40,193 nt of DNA from contig NZ_JAMNXL010000011.1 in NCBI RefSeq assembly GCF_023653175.1, positions 1 to 40,193 of the forward strand. Reading direction: 5' to 3'. The first letter of the stretch is position 1. Each line of letters opens with the position of its first letter. The notes beneath the pieces are model-generated. The model made no database searches. It was not told the origin of the DNA and saw nothing but the letters and a program-made list of their open reading frames with translations. The DNA is from Erythrobacter sp. (GTDB lineage: Bacteria; Pseudomonadota; Alphaproteobacteria; Sphingomonadales; Sphingomonadaceae). The position numbers were made by a program, and so were the translations under genes. Shown piece after piece: positions 1 to 8,093 of this stretch.

Positions 1-450
1 CCGCTTGAAGCCGATCCGGCTCACCGCCTCCTCGGTCTCGCCCTTGACCCGCATGTAGAGCGCCTTGCTCCGCTTGTCGGCCCCCGCCGCGCTGACCAGC
101 ACCATGTTGGGCACGCCCGCGCGCTTGGCCGCCTCGGCGGTGGCGAGCACCAGATCGTGGTCGACCGCGCGGAACGCGGCTTCATCGCGCCCCGCCTTCT
201 TCCAGGTGGTGCCCAGCGCGCAGATCAGCGCGCGCGGGCGCACCGCGTCGAGCACGTCACCCCACTTGGAGGCATCGGAGACGAACATCTCCATCCGCGC
301 GCCCGGCGGCAGCGGCGCCTCGCGCCGGGCGATGCCGAGCAGGCGCACAGCATCGCCCGCACTCGCCACCTCGATCACACGGCGCCCGATCAGACCGGTG
401 GCGCCGACCAGCGCGACCCGCACGGGGCCGGTGATGCGGGGTTCATACAT
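1..450 (-). CDS. NAD(P)-binding (NmrA/HTATIP2-like) oxidoreductase, 3' end outside window
   Basis: The first 150 codons are visible and the gene runs off the left edge. The protein begins MYEPRITGPVRVALVGATG, and the GATGLIG at residues 16-22 is the dinucleotide-binding loop of an extended or atypical short-chain dehydrogenase. Later segments (ALGTTWKKAG, then LVSAAGADKRS) match the NmrA/HTATIP2-like group, which binds NAD(P)H and is often of unknown substrate. The ATG at 450 lies inside the end of the dgt-like gene (8-bp overlap), so the two are probably co-transcribed and translationally coupled. Substrate and reaction cannot be told from what is visible. Confidence 0.8.
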   Translation of the reverse strand, partial: MYEPRITGPVRVALVGATGLIGRRVIEVASAGDAVRLLGIARREAPLPPGARMEMFVSDASKWGDVLDAVRPRALICALGTTWKKAGRDEAAFRAVDHDLVLATAEAAKRAGVPNMVLVSAAGADKRSKALYMRVKGETEEAVSRIGFKR

Positions 451-1630
451 TGATCAGCCCCTCGGGCCGGGTGCCGTAGATTGCGCCGACCGCACGGATC
501 GCGAAGCGATCGCTCATCCCGGCGATGAAATCGGCGATCACGCGGGCACGCTGCGGTTCGGCCTGCGGCAGGCGGGCGAGCCAGTCGTCGGGCATCAGCG
601 TCGCATCCTGCGCATAGGCCGCAAAAAGCCGCGCCACGACATCGCGCGCCTTTCCGGCCGCAGCGATCTGTTCGGGGTGGTAGTAGAGGCGTTCATACAT
701 GAAGCTCTTCAGCCGCCGCTCCTGCGCGGCCATTGCGGGCGAGAACCCGGCGAGCTGGCGCCCCGCCGCACGCACCTCGGCGACCGAGCCAAGCCCGCGC
801 GCCGCCTGCACCGTATGCGCGATCACGTCGTTCACCATCATCCCGATCTGGTCGCGTATCATCTCGCGCAGCAGACGCTCGCGCGGGGCATGGGGAAAGC
901 GCTTTTCGACGCTACGCCACTGGTCTGCGAGGAAATCCAGCGTCAGCAGGTCATCGAGCGTGAGGAACCCCGCCCGCAGGCCATCGTCGATGTCGTGATT
1001 GTCATAGGCGATGTCGTCGGCCACGGCCGCGACCTGCGCTTCCAGCGAGGGCCAAGTGTCCAGCATCAGCGGAAACGCCGCGTCGAGTTCGGCGAGCGCC
1101 CAGCCCGGCGCGGTGACCGGGCCATTGTGTTTGGCCAGCCCCTCGAGCAGATCCCATGTCAGATTGAGGCCGTCATGCTCAGGGTAAGGGCACTCGATCC
1201 GCATCACCGTGCGCAAGGCCTGGGCATTGTGGCAGAAGCCGCCGTGCCGCTCCATCGCGTCGCTGAGCGCCGCCTCGCCCGCATGGCCGAAGGGCGGGTG
1301 GCCGAGATCATGCGCAAGGCACAGCGCCTCGGTGAGATCCTCGTCGAGCCCCAGCGCGCGGGCGATCACCCGGCCGATCTGCGCGACTTCGAGGCTGTGG
1401 GTGAGGCGGGTGCGGTAGTGGTCGCCGTCAGGGGCGATGAACACCTGGGTCTTCGATTTGAGCCGCCGGAAGCTCATCGAATGGATGATCCTGTCCCGGT
1501 CGCGCTGGAACGGGCTGCGGGGCCCGCGCTGCTCGCCCGCATCGGCGCGCGCGAATTCGCGGGCAGGGCCGGCGGCGGGATCGGCAGCGTAGGGGGCGCG
1601 GGGGGTCACGGGCTCAGCGCTTAGGAGCAT
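443..1630 (-). CDS. dgt: dGTPase-like HD-domain deoxynucleotide triphosphohydrolase
   Basis: A 395-aa protein of the deoxyguanosinetriphosphate triphosphohydrolase family, which cleaves dNTPs to deoxynucleosides and triphosphate and tunes the dNTP pool in the cytoplasm. The HD metal centre is visible: H78 in TRLTHSLEVAQ and H107-D108 in AHDLGHPPFGHAGE. The run RDRDRIIHSMSFRRLKSKTQ near residues 43-62 is typical of the alphaproteobacterial dGTPase-like group. Length is normal for that group. The ATG at 1630 is the first in-frame start and has no strong Shine-Dalgarno sequence. Whether it prefers dGTP or acts broadly on dNTPs cannot be read from sequence. Confidence 0.93.
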   Translation of the reverse strand: MLLSAEPVTPRAPYAADPAAGPAREFARADAGEQRGPRSPFQRDRDRIIHSMSFRRLKSKTQVFIAPDGDHYRTRLTHSLEVAQIGRVIARALGLDEDLTEALCLAHDLGHPPFGHAGEAALSDAMERHGGFCHNAQALRTVMRIECPYPEHDGLNLTWDLLEGLAKHNGPVTAPGWALAELDAAFPLMLDTWPSLEAQVAAVADDIAYDNHDIDDGLRAGFLTLDDLLTLDFLADQWRSVEKRFPHAPRERLLREMIRDQIGMMVNDVIAHTVQAARGLGSVAEVRAAGRQLAGFSPAMAAQERRLKSFMYERLYYHPEQIAAAGKARDVVARLFAAYAQDATLMPDDWLARLPQAEPQRARVIADFIAGMSDRFAIRAVGAIYGTRPEGLINV

Positions 1631-1721
1631 GGCCGCGCGGGCTCAACCGGAACGAGGCAGGAACACCGCGAGATCCTATGAAATACAACCGCTTGGTGCC
1701 TGCGAATCTGGGGAGAAATAT

Positions 1722-1762
1722 GGGGCCGCCCTCCGGTGATTGGGGGGGAGGAGAGCGGCCCC
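1722..1762 (-). terminator. GC-rich hairpin downstream of racemase-family gene
   Basis: GGGGCCGC at 1722-1729 pairs with GCGGCCCC at 1755-1762, with extra CTCC/GGAG pairing inside. It lies about 150 bases past the stop of the minus-strand racemase gene and upstream of dgt. There is only a weak T-rich stretch after it on the minus strand, so it may be a terminator or a leader structure. The rest of 1631-1915 shows no gene. Confidence 0.3.
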
Positions 1763-1915
1763 AAGGGCCCGTCGGTGCGACCCGAAGACCCGGATAATGC
1801 CTGTTACGTTTCCGTGACAAAATCCGTGGGCGCAGATAGTGAGAACGTTAACGCGTTGCACCCCATGCAACGTCCCGATGCGGCCAGCCGCCCGCAGGGG
1901 CAGACGAAACGAACG

Positions 1916-2620
1916 TCAGCCCACAACTTCCTGCTCGAGGATCCAGTTCGCCGCCGCCTCGCAATGGATTCGGGTGGAGTCGAAGATCGGCAGAACGTTG
2001 GCATCGACGTCCACCACCAGATCGAGCTCGGTACAGGCCAGCACCACCGCGGCTGCGCCTTCCTGTTCGGTGTTGGTGATGATCGTCTTCAATGTCCGCT
2101 CCGCCTCGCGGGTGACCTTGCCGACCATCAGCTCGTCATAGATGATCTTGTCGAGCATCTCGACATAAGCGAGGTTGGGCGGCAGCAGGTCGATCCCGTG
2201 CGCGACGAGGCGCTTGCGATAGAAGCTCTCGGTCATCACGTTGCGGGTGCCGAGCAGGGCGGCGCTGGTCTTGCCGGCGCGCTTCATCGCGAGGCCGACA
2301 TATTCGGCGATGTGCAGGATGGGGATGTTCACCGCCGCCGCGACATCATCATAGAGCCGGTGCATCGAATTGGCGCCGATGATCAGGCCCTCGGCCCCTG
2401 CCCCTTCCAGCCGCCTTGCGCTTTCGACCAGCACGCTCGCCGCGCGCTGCCAGTCACGCTCGGCAGTGAGCGCGTAGAGCTGGCAGAAGTCGAGGCTTTC
2501 GATCAGCAGCGGCGCGCTCGCCATCGGAGCGGCGCGCTTCTGGACGATGCGGTTGATGCGATCATAATAGGTCGCGGTCGACACCCAGCTCATGCCGCCG
2601 ATGATCCCGAGTTTGCGCAA
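1916..2620 (-). CDS. Aspartate/glutamate racemase-family protein with altered first catalytic position
   Basis: A 234-aa protein starting at TTG 2620 (RKLGIIGGMSWVSTATYYD follows), preceded by AAGGGG about 9 bases upstream. A longer reading from ATG 2749 would overlap the upstream hydrolase and adds a non-conserved leader. The family is PLP-independent Asp/Glu racemases, which use two opposed catalytic residues. The C-terminal one is present as C196 (VVLACTELD). The N-terminal one, Cys in most racemases and Thr83 in the E. coli L-Asp/Glu racemase as I recall, is Ala here (GANSMH, A83). That makes ordinary two-base racemization doubtful; a one-base reaction or another substrate is possible. 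It sits 94 bases downstream of the hydrolase gene on the same strand. Confidence 0.85.
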   Translation of the reverse strand: MRKLGIIGGMSWVSTATYYDRINRIVQKRAAPMASAPLLIESLDFCQLYALTAERDWQRAASVLVESARRLEGAGAEGLIIGANSMHRLYDDVAAAVNIPILHIAEYVGLAMKRAGKTSAALLGTRNVMTESFYRKRLVAHGIDLLPPNLAYVEMLDKIIYDELMVGKVTREAERTLKTIITNTEQEGAAAVVLACTELDLVVDVDANVLPIFDSTRIHCEAAANWILEQEVVG

Positions 2621-2714
2621 AAGCCCGTGCCCCTTGTTCGTCAGTGTGCAGTTGCGAAGGGGTGTAGGGCGCGGGCAACCCTCGCGTCCAGTGGGCACAT
2701 GACGGGTTGGCAAC

Positions 2715-3701
2715 TCAGGGTTGTTTTGGAAGCGGAGCGTGCTGCGCAAGCCACGCTTCGAGGTCGGCGAGCGTCCTGTCCGGGGCCTCTTCGTGCGGCA
2801 GGTGGCCGATGCCGGGATAGATGCGCAAAGTATTGGCAGGCAGGGTCTTCGCCAGCCACTGCCCCGCCTCGACCGGGATGATGCGGTCTTCCTCGCCCCA
2901 CAGGATCAGCGTCGGCGTGGTCACTCTGGCGATGTCGGCTTCGGCGAGCGGGTCATAGGGCATGCTGAAGCGCGCAAGGGTGGCGCGGCGGTTGCCGGGG
3001 TAGCGCAGCAGCTCCCAGTAGCGGTCCACTGCGGCGGGCCCAGCCACCGACTTCACCGAGACCGATTGCTCGAGGCTCTGCGCGATCAGGCTGCGCGGGG
3101 TGATCTGTTCGGCCAGCAGATTGACCCCGGGCATCCGCGCGATGGTGAAGCCGATATTGCCGCTGTCCTCCTCATCCTTCTTGGGGGCGAGATCCAGCAT
3201 CGGCCCGCCGCTGCCGTCGACCAGCACGAGGCCGGTCAAGCGCTCGGGGTGCTGGATCGCGTAGGCGAGCGCGTGCTTGCCGCCCATCGAATTGCCGCCG
3301 AGGATGAAGGTCGAAAGGCCCAGCTTGTCCGCCACCTCGCCGATATCGGCGACGAAACTGTCGGTGGCGTAGTCACCTTTCGGATCGGGGCCGGTGAGAC
3401 CGTGGCCGACCTGATCGAAGCGGATCACGCGGTAACGGGTCTTGAGCGCCTGCACCCAAGGCTCCCAGGTGTGCAGATCGGCGTTGGAGCCGTGGAGCAG
3501 CACGATCGCGGGCGCATCACGCGGGCCTTCATCCCGCAGGTGGACGGTCACCCCATCGCCGATTGCGACGAATTGCGAGGGCGGAGCGCCGTATTTGGCG
3601 CGCATTGCGGCTGGATCGGTGTCGGGGGTGCGGAAGATCATGAAGGCGATCACCAGCAGCGCGATCAATGCCAGCAATCCGCGCAAAACCCACTTCATCA
3701 C
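2715..3701 (-). CDS. Membrane-anchored alpha/beta hydrolase
   Basis: A 328-aa alpha/beta hydrolase with an N-terminal membrane segment (about residues 4-22). The oxyanion HG motif is at 70-71 (LLHGSNADLHTW), the nucleophile is S138 in GGNSMGG, the acid is probably D272 (LWGEEDRIIP), and the base is H300 (GIGHLPHEE). The catalytic domain probably faces the periplasm, since the hydrophobic helix could be an anchor or an uncleaved signal. The ATG overlaps the stop of the upstream cytochrome gene as ATGA (3698-3701), so it belongs to the beta-helix/cytochrome/hydrolase unit. The substrate is unknown. Confidence 0.9.
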   Translation of the reverse strand: MMKWVLRGLLALIALLVIAFMIFRTPDTDPAAMRAKYGAPPSQFVAIGDGVTVHLRDEGPRDAPAIVLLHGSNADLHTWEPWVQALKTRYRVIRFDQVGHGLTGPDPKGDYATDSFVADIGEVADKLGLSTFILGGNSMGGKHALAYAIQHPERLTGLVLVDGSGGPMLDLAPKKDEEDSGNIGFTIARMPGVNLLAEQITPRSLIAQSLEQSVSVKSVAGPAAVDRYWELLRYPGNRRATLARFSMPYDPLAEADIARVTTPTLILWGEEDRIIPVEAGQWLAKTLPANTLRIYPGIGHLPHEEAPDRTLADLEAWLAQHAPLPKQP

Positions 3702-4717
3702 TTGTCCATCTCCGCAATCCAGCGGCGCACCACCGCAACGCCCTCCTTGTCGACGCTCGCCTTTCCGAGTTCGGGCATGGCGATGCCGGGGGCCGCGCTG
3801 GCCATGCGGTAGAGCAGGATCGATTCGTCCGGGTGCCCGGCGACGATCGAGAACTCGTATTCCCCCGCCCCGCGCCCGGCGGCAACCGGGCGCTTGCCGA
3901 TGCCGTAAGCCTGCGGATCATCCTGCTCCCAGCGCAGGTCGAGCCCGGAGTTGGACGCGCCACCGCCCGGCTGGTGGCAATGGGCGCAATTGACGTCGAG
4001 ATAGGCCCGCGCGAGCGGCGCGGCGGCGTCCTTGGGCTTGCGGGCGGCCCAGACGGGGAGCGTCCCCGCCCCTGCCGGCACCCGGTCGAGCGCACCCGCC
4101 TTCGCCATCTGGCCGAGCCACGCCGCGGTCAGATTGCGCGCCTTGGGGCCGATGGGGACGACCCTGTTGCTGCTCGCATGGCAGGTCTTGCACTGGTTCT
4201 TGTTGGGGATGGCATAGGAGATCGCCTCGCCCGCAGGCGTCACGAGGTCGATCCGCCCTCCGGTGAGCGCGAGGGTCGCCTCGGTCTGCTCGGCGTTCCA
4301 GCGATAGGGCAGCGCCACCCAGCCATCCGCGCGGCGCAGCAGCACGCGGGTCTCGATCAACCGGCGGTCCTTGCCTGTCCCGAAAGCGAAGGTCTTGAGG
4401 ATCGCGGCGCCGACGGGGAATTGCAGCAGACCATCTCCATCCGCCGTGAGCTGCGTGCCTTGCGGGAGGTAGATGAAGCGCAGCTTGTCCGCGCCGTCCG
4501 ACCACAGCGGGGTGTTAAGCGCGTAAGGATAGACCCGCGCGGCGGGCACCTGCCGCGCGCCATCGGCAAAGAAGCCGAATGCCGAGAGCGTCTCGGGAAA
4601 GGCGGTGCCGGTTACCGCCGCGTCGTTCACTAGCTGCGGCTCGGGCACGGCTCCATGGGCCAGCGCCCCACCCAAGGTGACGCAGGCGAGCGCGAGGAGG
4701 CCGAACCCGTGCTTCAC
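3698..4717 (-). CDS. SO2930/HNE_0200-family diheme c-type cytochrome
   Basis: A 339-aa secreted protein with two haem c attachment motifs, CKTCH at 176-180 and CAHCH at 244-248, and a late methionine (IAMPELG) that could be an axial ligand. The N-terminus (KHGFGLLALACVTLGGALAHG) is a signal peptide. I chose the GTG at 4717 because it overlaps the upstream stop as GTGA and places the signal peptide at the start; the reading frame extends farther upstream only inside the beta-helix gene. The family is known (TIGR03806-like) as a periplasmic cytochrome of unknown function that travels with the parallel beta-helix protein found next door. It is presumably an electron-transfer partner of that system. 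Confidence 0.88.
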   Translation of the reverse strand: MKHGFGLLALACVTLGGALAHGAVPEPQLVNDAAVTGTAFPETLSAFGFFADGARQVPAARVYPYALNTPLWSDGADKLRFIYLPQGTQLTADGDGLLQFPVGAAILKTFAFGTGKDRRLIETRVLLRRADGWVALPYRWNAEQTEATLALTGGRIDLVTPAGEAISYAIPNKNQCKTCHASSNRVVPIGPKARNLTAAWLGQMAKAGALDRVPAGAGTLPVWAARKPKDAAAPLARAYLDVNCAHCHQPGGGASNSGLDLRWEQDDPQAYGIGKRPVAAGRGAGEYEFSIVAGHPDESILLYRMASAAPGIAMPELGKASVDKEGVAVVRRWIAEMDK

Positions 4718-5916
4718 TTCAGCCGCGCCTCCAGCGCCGCCGGAGCACCGACTTCGGGGAATTCCCAGCTTTCCAGCGGGGTCAGCGTGAGCGGCCCGGG
4801 CTGCGCCTCGGCCATGGACTGGCCGGGGGTCTTGAGGTTCAGCGTCCAGCCGGTCACGCCTTCCGCGATCCGCAGGCCATTGTCGTCCTCGACGATCCCG
4901 TCCCACAGCACCGGGGGCAGCGCCCCGCCGAAAGCCGCGAGCAGCGCTTCCTTGCCATCGAGCTGCGGATCGTCCCCGCCGCGCCCGAAGGCGTTTTCGC
5001 CGACGATGACGTTCCTGGCATAGGGGTTGTAGCGCGGGTCATCGAACTTCTGGACATAGGCGATCACCATGACATGCGCGGTCGGGTTGTTCTCGAAGGC
5101 ATTGTCTTCGATCAGCACGCCGTCGTTCGCCATCACCAGCACCCCGGTGCCGCGCCGGACACTCGCGACGATATTGCCCGGGGGCGCGAAATTGGGGGTG
5201 TCGTTGTCGCTCACCACGTTCTCGCGCAGGATCACGTTGCCGCCGTTCATCACGGGGAGGCCGGGCAAGTCGAACACCAAGAGCCCGCCGGTGTTGCGGC
5301 TGGCGATGTTGTTGATGACGAGCGCGCCCCGGCTGTTCTCGATCTCGATCCCCGCCACGTTGTAGGTGACGATATTCTCGCTGACGGTGATGTCGCGGCT
5401 CTGGCCCACGTAGATCCCTGCGTCCGACGCGCCGGTGACCACGGAATTGGTGACCAGCACACCCACGCTCTCGACCGGATAGATGCCGTAAGCGCCGTTG
5501 GTGGCCTTGGGCCCGCCGGTCCATTCGACGCGGATGCCCGAGTAAACGATCATGTCCGCGCCCTTTGACTTGATCCCGTCGCCCTTGGGGTTCTCGACCG
5601 CGAAATCGCGCAAGGTGACGTTGTCGGAGGTGACCAGCAGCCCCTCGCCCGCGCCTTGCTGGCCGGTGAAATCGAGGATCGACTTGTCCATCCCGGCCCC
5701 GCGCACCGTAACCCCGTCGACATCGAGGCTGAGCCCGTCGGTGAGGGTGAAGCGCCCCTCGCCCAGTTCGATCACGTCGCCCGGTTCGGCGAGGATCAGC
5801 GCCTCCTGCAAGCGCGTCGCCGCGCCCTCGCCCGGTTCGATACGGTGTGTCTCGGCGGCAAGCGGCGTAGCGGCGGCTGAAACGAGCAGCGCGGCCAGCA
5901 AAGCAATGCGGTTCAT
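4714..5916 (-). CDS. Secreted parallel beta-helix repeat protein (TIGR03805-like)
   Basis: A 400-aa protein. ATG 5916 follows GGGAG and starts a clear signal peptide (MNRIALLAALLVSAAATPLA). The body is a run of beta-helix rungs rich in N, G, V and I, for example DNVTLRDFAVENPKGDGIK, GVLVTNSVVTGASDAGIYVG and GIEIENSRGALVINN, the NosD/right-handed-helix type often found in polysaccharide-active or surface-binding proteins. This family is known to pair with the diheme cytochrome encoded next (GTGA overlap). No lyase catalytic triad can be assigned by eye. The three coupled genes suggest a periplasmic redox-linked process on an unidentified substrate. Confidence 0.87.
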   Translation of the reverse strand: MNRIALLAALLVSAAATPLAAETHRIEPGEGAATRLQEALILAEPGDVIELGEGRFTLTDGLSLDVDGVTVRGAGMDKSILDFTGQQGAGEGLLVTSDNVTLRDFAVENPKGDGIKSKGADMIVYSGIRVEWTGGPKATNGAYGIYPVESVGVLVTNSVVTGASDAGIYVGQSRDITVSENIVTYNVAGIEIENSRGALVINNIASRNTGGLLVFDLPGLPVMNGGNVILRENVVSDNDTPNFAPPGNIVASVRRGTGVLVMANDGVLIEDNAFENNPTAHVMVIAYVQKFDDPRYNPYARNVIVGENAFGRGGDDPQLDGKEALLAAFGGALPPVLWDGIVEDDNGLRIAEGVTGWTLNLKTPGQSMAEAQPGPLTLTPLESWEFPEVGAPAALEARLK

Positions 5917-5978
5917 GGTGATCTCCCTCTCCGCAGCCGTTGTGGCGCATCGGAGGGAGGGAATGCAAGCGTCAGGCG

Positions 5979-6320
5979 CTAACCAAGCCCCACCGCGCAC
6001 AGCCCGGCCGAAGTGGTGAGCACCGCCACCGCCTCGCCATCATTGACGCGGCGCAGGCGCTTGACGAGCTCGCCGAGGCCGTAGCCTTCCTCGGGCTCGC
6101 CTGCTTGCGGGGCCATACCCTGCCGCAGTTTCCACAGCTGGCCGATGGTCAGCCGGTCGACCATCCGCTCCGCCATGCAGGCCGCGCGCTTCTCGCCGAT
6201 GCCGGATTGAACGAGAGCGCCCTTGACCTGCATCTCGACGAGCGGGTTGGCGAGGCCGGTGTAAACCGCCCCGCCCGCCAGCAGCATGATCAGCAACACG
6301 CCGATGATCAGTTTGCGCAT
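5979..6320 (-). CDS. Small membrane-anchored or secreted hypothetical protein
   Basis: A 113-aa protein whose N-terminus (MRKLIIGVLLIMLLAGGAVYTGLA) is one hydrophobic helix or a signal peptide. It is followed by a soluble, probably helical part (CMAERMVDRLTIGQLWKLRQG) and a hydrophobic end (AVAVLTTSAGLCAVGLG). I do not recognise the family. It starts 13 bases after the pntB stop, so it is probably the last gene of the pnt operon; no independent promoter is evident. Confidence 0.7.
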   Translation of the reverse strand: MRKLIIGVLLIMLLAGGAVYTGLANPLVEMQVKGALVQSGIGEKRAACMAERMVDRLTIGQLWKLRQGMAPQAGEPEEGYGLGELVKRLRRVNDGEAVAVLTTSAGLCAVGLG

Positions 6321-6333
6321 CTTGGCCTCGGAA

Positions 6334-7791
6334 TTAGTCCAGCGACTTGACGATTTCCTCGACCATCTTCTTCGCGTCCGCGAGGAGCATGACGGTCTGG
6401 TTCATGTAGAACACGTCGTTGTCGACGCCGGCATAGCCGACGCCCCCCATCGAACGCTTGATGAAGAAGACCTGCTTGGCCTTGTCGACATCGAACACCG
6501 GCATACCGTAGATGGGCGAGGACTTGTCGGTCTTGGCCGCGGGGTTCACCACGTCGTTCGCGCCGATGATGAAGGCGACGTCGGCCTGGGCGAATTCGGA
6601 GTTGATGTCCTCCAATTCGAACACCTCGTCATAGGGCACGCTGGCTTCGGCGAGGAGCACGTTCATGTGCCCCGGCATGCGGCCCGCGACGGGGTGGATG
6701 GCGTATTTGACCGACACGCCCTTTTCCTTGAGCTTGTCGCCCATCTCGCGCAGCGCGTGCTGGGCCTGCGCGACCGCCATCCCGTAACCGGGGATGATGA
6801 TGACGCTTTCGGCCTGCTCGAGCATGTAGGCGGCGTCTTCCGCGCTGCCTTGCTTGTAGGGCCGCTGTTCGCGCGCGCCGCCGCCGCCGGCAGCGCCTGC
6901 GTCGGCGCCGAAGCCGCCCGCGATCACGCTGATGAAGCTGCGGTTCATCGCACGGCACATGATGTAGCTGAGGATCGCCCCCGAGGAGCCGACCAGCGCC
7001 CCGGTGATGATCATCGCCGTGTTGCCGAGCGTGAAGCCCATCGCGGCCGCCGCCCAGCCCGAATAGCTGTTCAGCATCGACACCACGACCGGCATGTCCG
7101 CGCCGCCGATCGGGATGATCAGCAGGAAGCCGATGACAAAGGCCAGCAGCGCGACCGCGATCACCATCCAACCCTCTCCCGCCGCGCCCGCGGGCGAGAC
7201 GGTGTAGAGGCCGATCAGCACGATGATCGCACCCAGCGTTCCGAGATTGATGACGTGCCGCCCGGGCAGCATGATCGGCGAGCCGCTCATCCGGCCCGAC
7301 AGCTTGAGGAACGCAATCACCGAACCCGAGAAGGTGATAGCCCCGATGGCGATGCCAAGGCCGAGTTCGATGCGGCTCACCGCGAGGATCTGCCCCGCCG
7401 CGTCGACAATCCCGAAGGACTGCGGATCGAGCCATGCGCCAAAGCCGACCACCACCGCCGCCAGACCGACGAGGCTGTGGAAGCCTGCGACCAGTTCCGG
7501 CATCGCGGTCATGGCGATGCGGCGGGCGACCACGACACCGACGGCGCCGCCGATGCCGACCGCGATCAGGATCTCGACGATATTGGCGATGTCATGGGTG
7601 ACGAGCGTCGTGCCGACCGCCAGCGCCATGCCGATCATGCCGTTGCGGTTGCCGGTGCGGCTGGTCGCCGGGCTCGAGAGGCCCCGCAGCGCGAGGATGA
7701 AGAACACGCCCGCCACGAGGTAGGCGAGCATTGCCCAGGCGGGGGTTCCGGCGCCGTGCTCTGCGCCGGCGGCAAGGAGGGAGAAGGTCAT
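6334..7791 (-). CDS. pntB: NAD(P) transhydrogenase subunit beta
   Basis: A 485-aa PntB. The first ~300 residues hold many hydrophobic membrane segments (domain II), with the conserved stretches SYIMCRAMNRSFISVI and GFHSLVGLAAVVVGFG. The last ~180 residues are the NADP(H)-binding domain III, with the Rossmann motif IIIPGYGMAVAQAQHALREM and the end region FIIGANDVVNPAAKTD. With PntA it couples proton entry to hydride transfer from NADH to NADP+, supplying NADPH. ATG 7791 lies 4 bases after the pntA2 stop. Length and motifs look intact. Confidence 0.97.
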   Translation of the reverse strand: MTFSLLAAGAEHGAGTPAWAMLAYLVAGVFFILALRGLSSPATSRTGNRNGMIGMALAVGTTLVTHDIANIVEILIAVGIGGAVGVVVARRIAMTAMPELVAGFHSLVGLAAVVVGFGAWLDPQSFGIVDAAGQILAVSRIELGLGIAIGAITFSGSVIAFLKLSGRMSGSPIMLPGRHVINLGTLGAIIVLIGLYTVSPAGAAGEGWMVIAVALLAFVIGFLLIIPIGGADMPVVVSMLNSYSGWAAAAMGFTLGNTAMIITGALVGSSGAILSYIMCRAMNRSFISVIAGGFGADAGAAGGGGAREQRPYKQGSAEDAAYMLEQAESVIIIPGYGMAVAQAQHALREMGDKLKEKGVSVKYAIHPVAGRMPGHMNVLLAEASVPYDEVFELEDINSEFAQADVAFIIGANDVVNPAAKTDKSSPIYGMPVFDVDKAKQVFFIKRSMGGVGYAGVDNDVFYMNQTVMLLADAKKMVEEIVKSLD

Positions 7792-7795
7792 GCGC

Positions 7796-8077
7796 TTACT
7801 TCTCCTTCTTCTTGTACATCGCGAGCATGCGCTCGGTCACAGCGAAGCCCCCGAAGATATTGATGCTCGCGAGCACCACTCCGAACAGGCCGAGATACTT
7901 GGCGACCGGGCTGTTCGCCTCGGCAGACGCGATCAGCGCGCCGACGATGATCACCGAGGAGATCGCGTTGGTCACCGCCATCAACGGGGTATGCAGCGCC
8001 GGGGTCACCGACCAGACAACGTAATAGCCCACGAAGCAGGCCAGCACGAAGATGCTGAGAATTGAGATGAAGTCCAT
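7796..8077 (-). CDS. pntA2: NAD(P) transhydrogenase subunit alpha, membrane part (PntA2)
   Basis: A 93-aa protein equal to the C-terminal membrane segment of a fused PntA, as found in alphaproteobacteria where alpha is split in two. Three hydrophobic helices can be seen: ISILSIFVLACFVGYYVVW, then a stretch containing HTPLMAVTNAISSVIIVGAL, then YLGLFGVVLASINIFGGFAV. HTPLMAVTNAISS is the conserved core. It sits directly upstream of pntB (4 bases) and 16 bases after secreted protein A. Its first 24 codons recur, decayed, at 9372-9443 in the same operon. Confidence 0.95.
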   Translation of the reverse strand: MDFISILSIFVLACFVGYYVVWSVTPALHTPLMAVTNAISSVIIVGALIASAEANSPVAKYLGLFGVVLASINIFGGFAVTERMLAMYKKKEK

Positions 8078-8093
8078 ATGGTCCTCGTGCTTG

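Noticed and set aside
65-1624. Long open frame on the plus strand opposite dgt, and similar long frames opposite most genes (for example 11628-13163 minus, 18464-20401 minus, 24353-26488 plus, 36247-38154 minus)
   Set aside because: High-GC codon shadows: Arg/Ala/His/Asp-rich composition, no recognisable domain, each opposite a gene with clear family motifs.
1847-1860. TTAAC-containing stretch as a CtrA box before dgt
   Set aside because: Only one half of TTAA-N7-TTAA is present.
1916-2749. Longer racemase from ATG 2749
   Set aside because: It would overlap the upstream hydrolase and adds a non-conserved leader; the TTG at 2620 with AAGGGG fits the family start.
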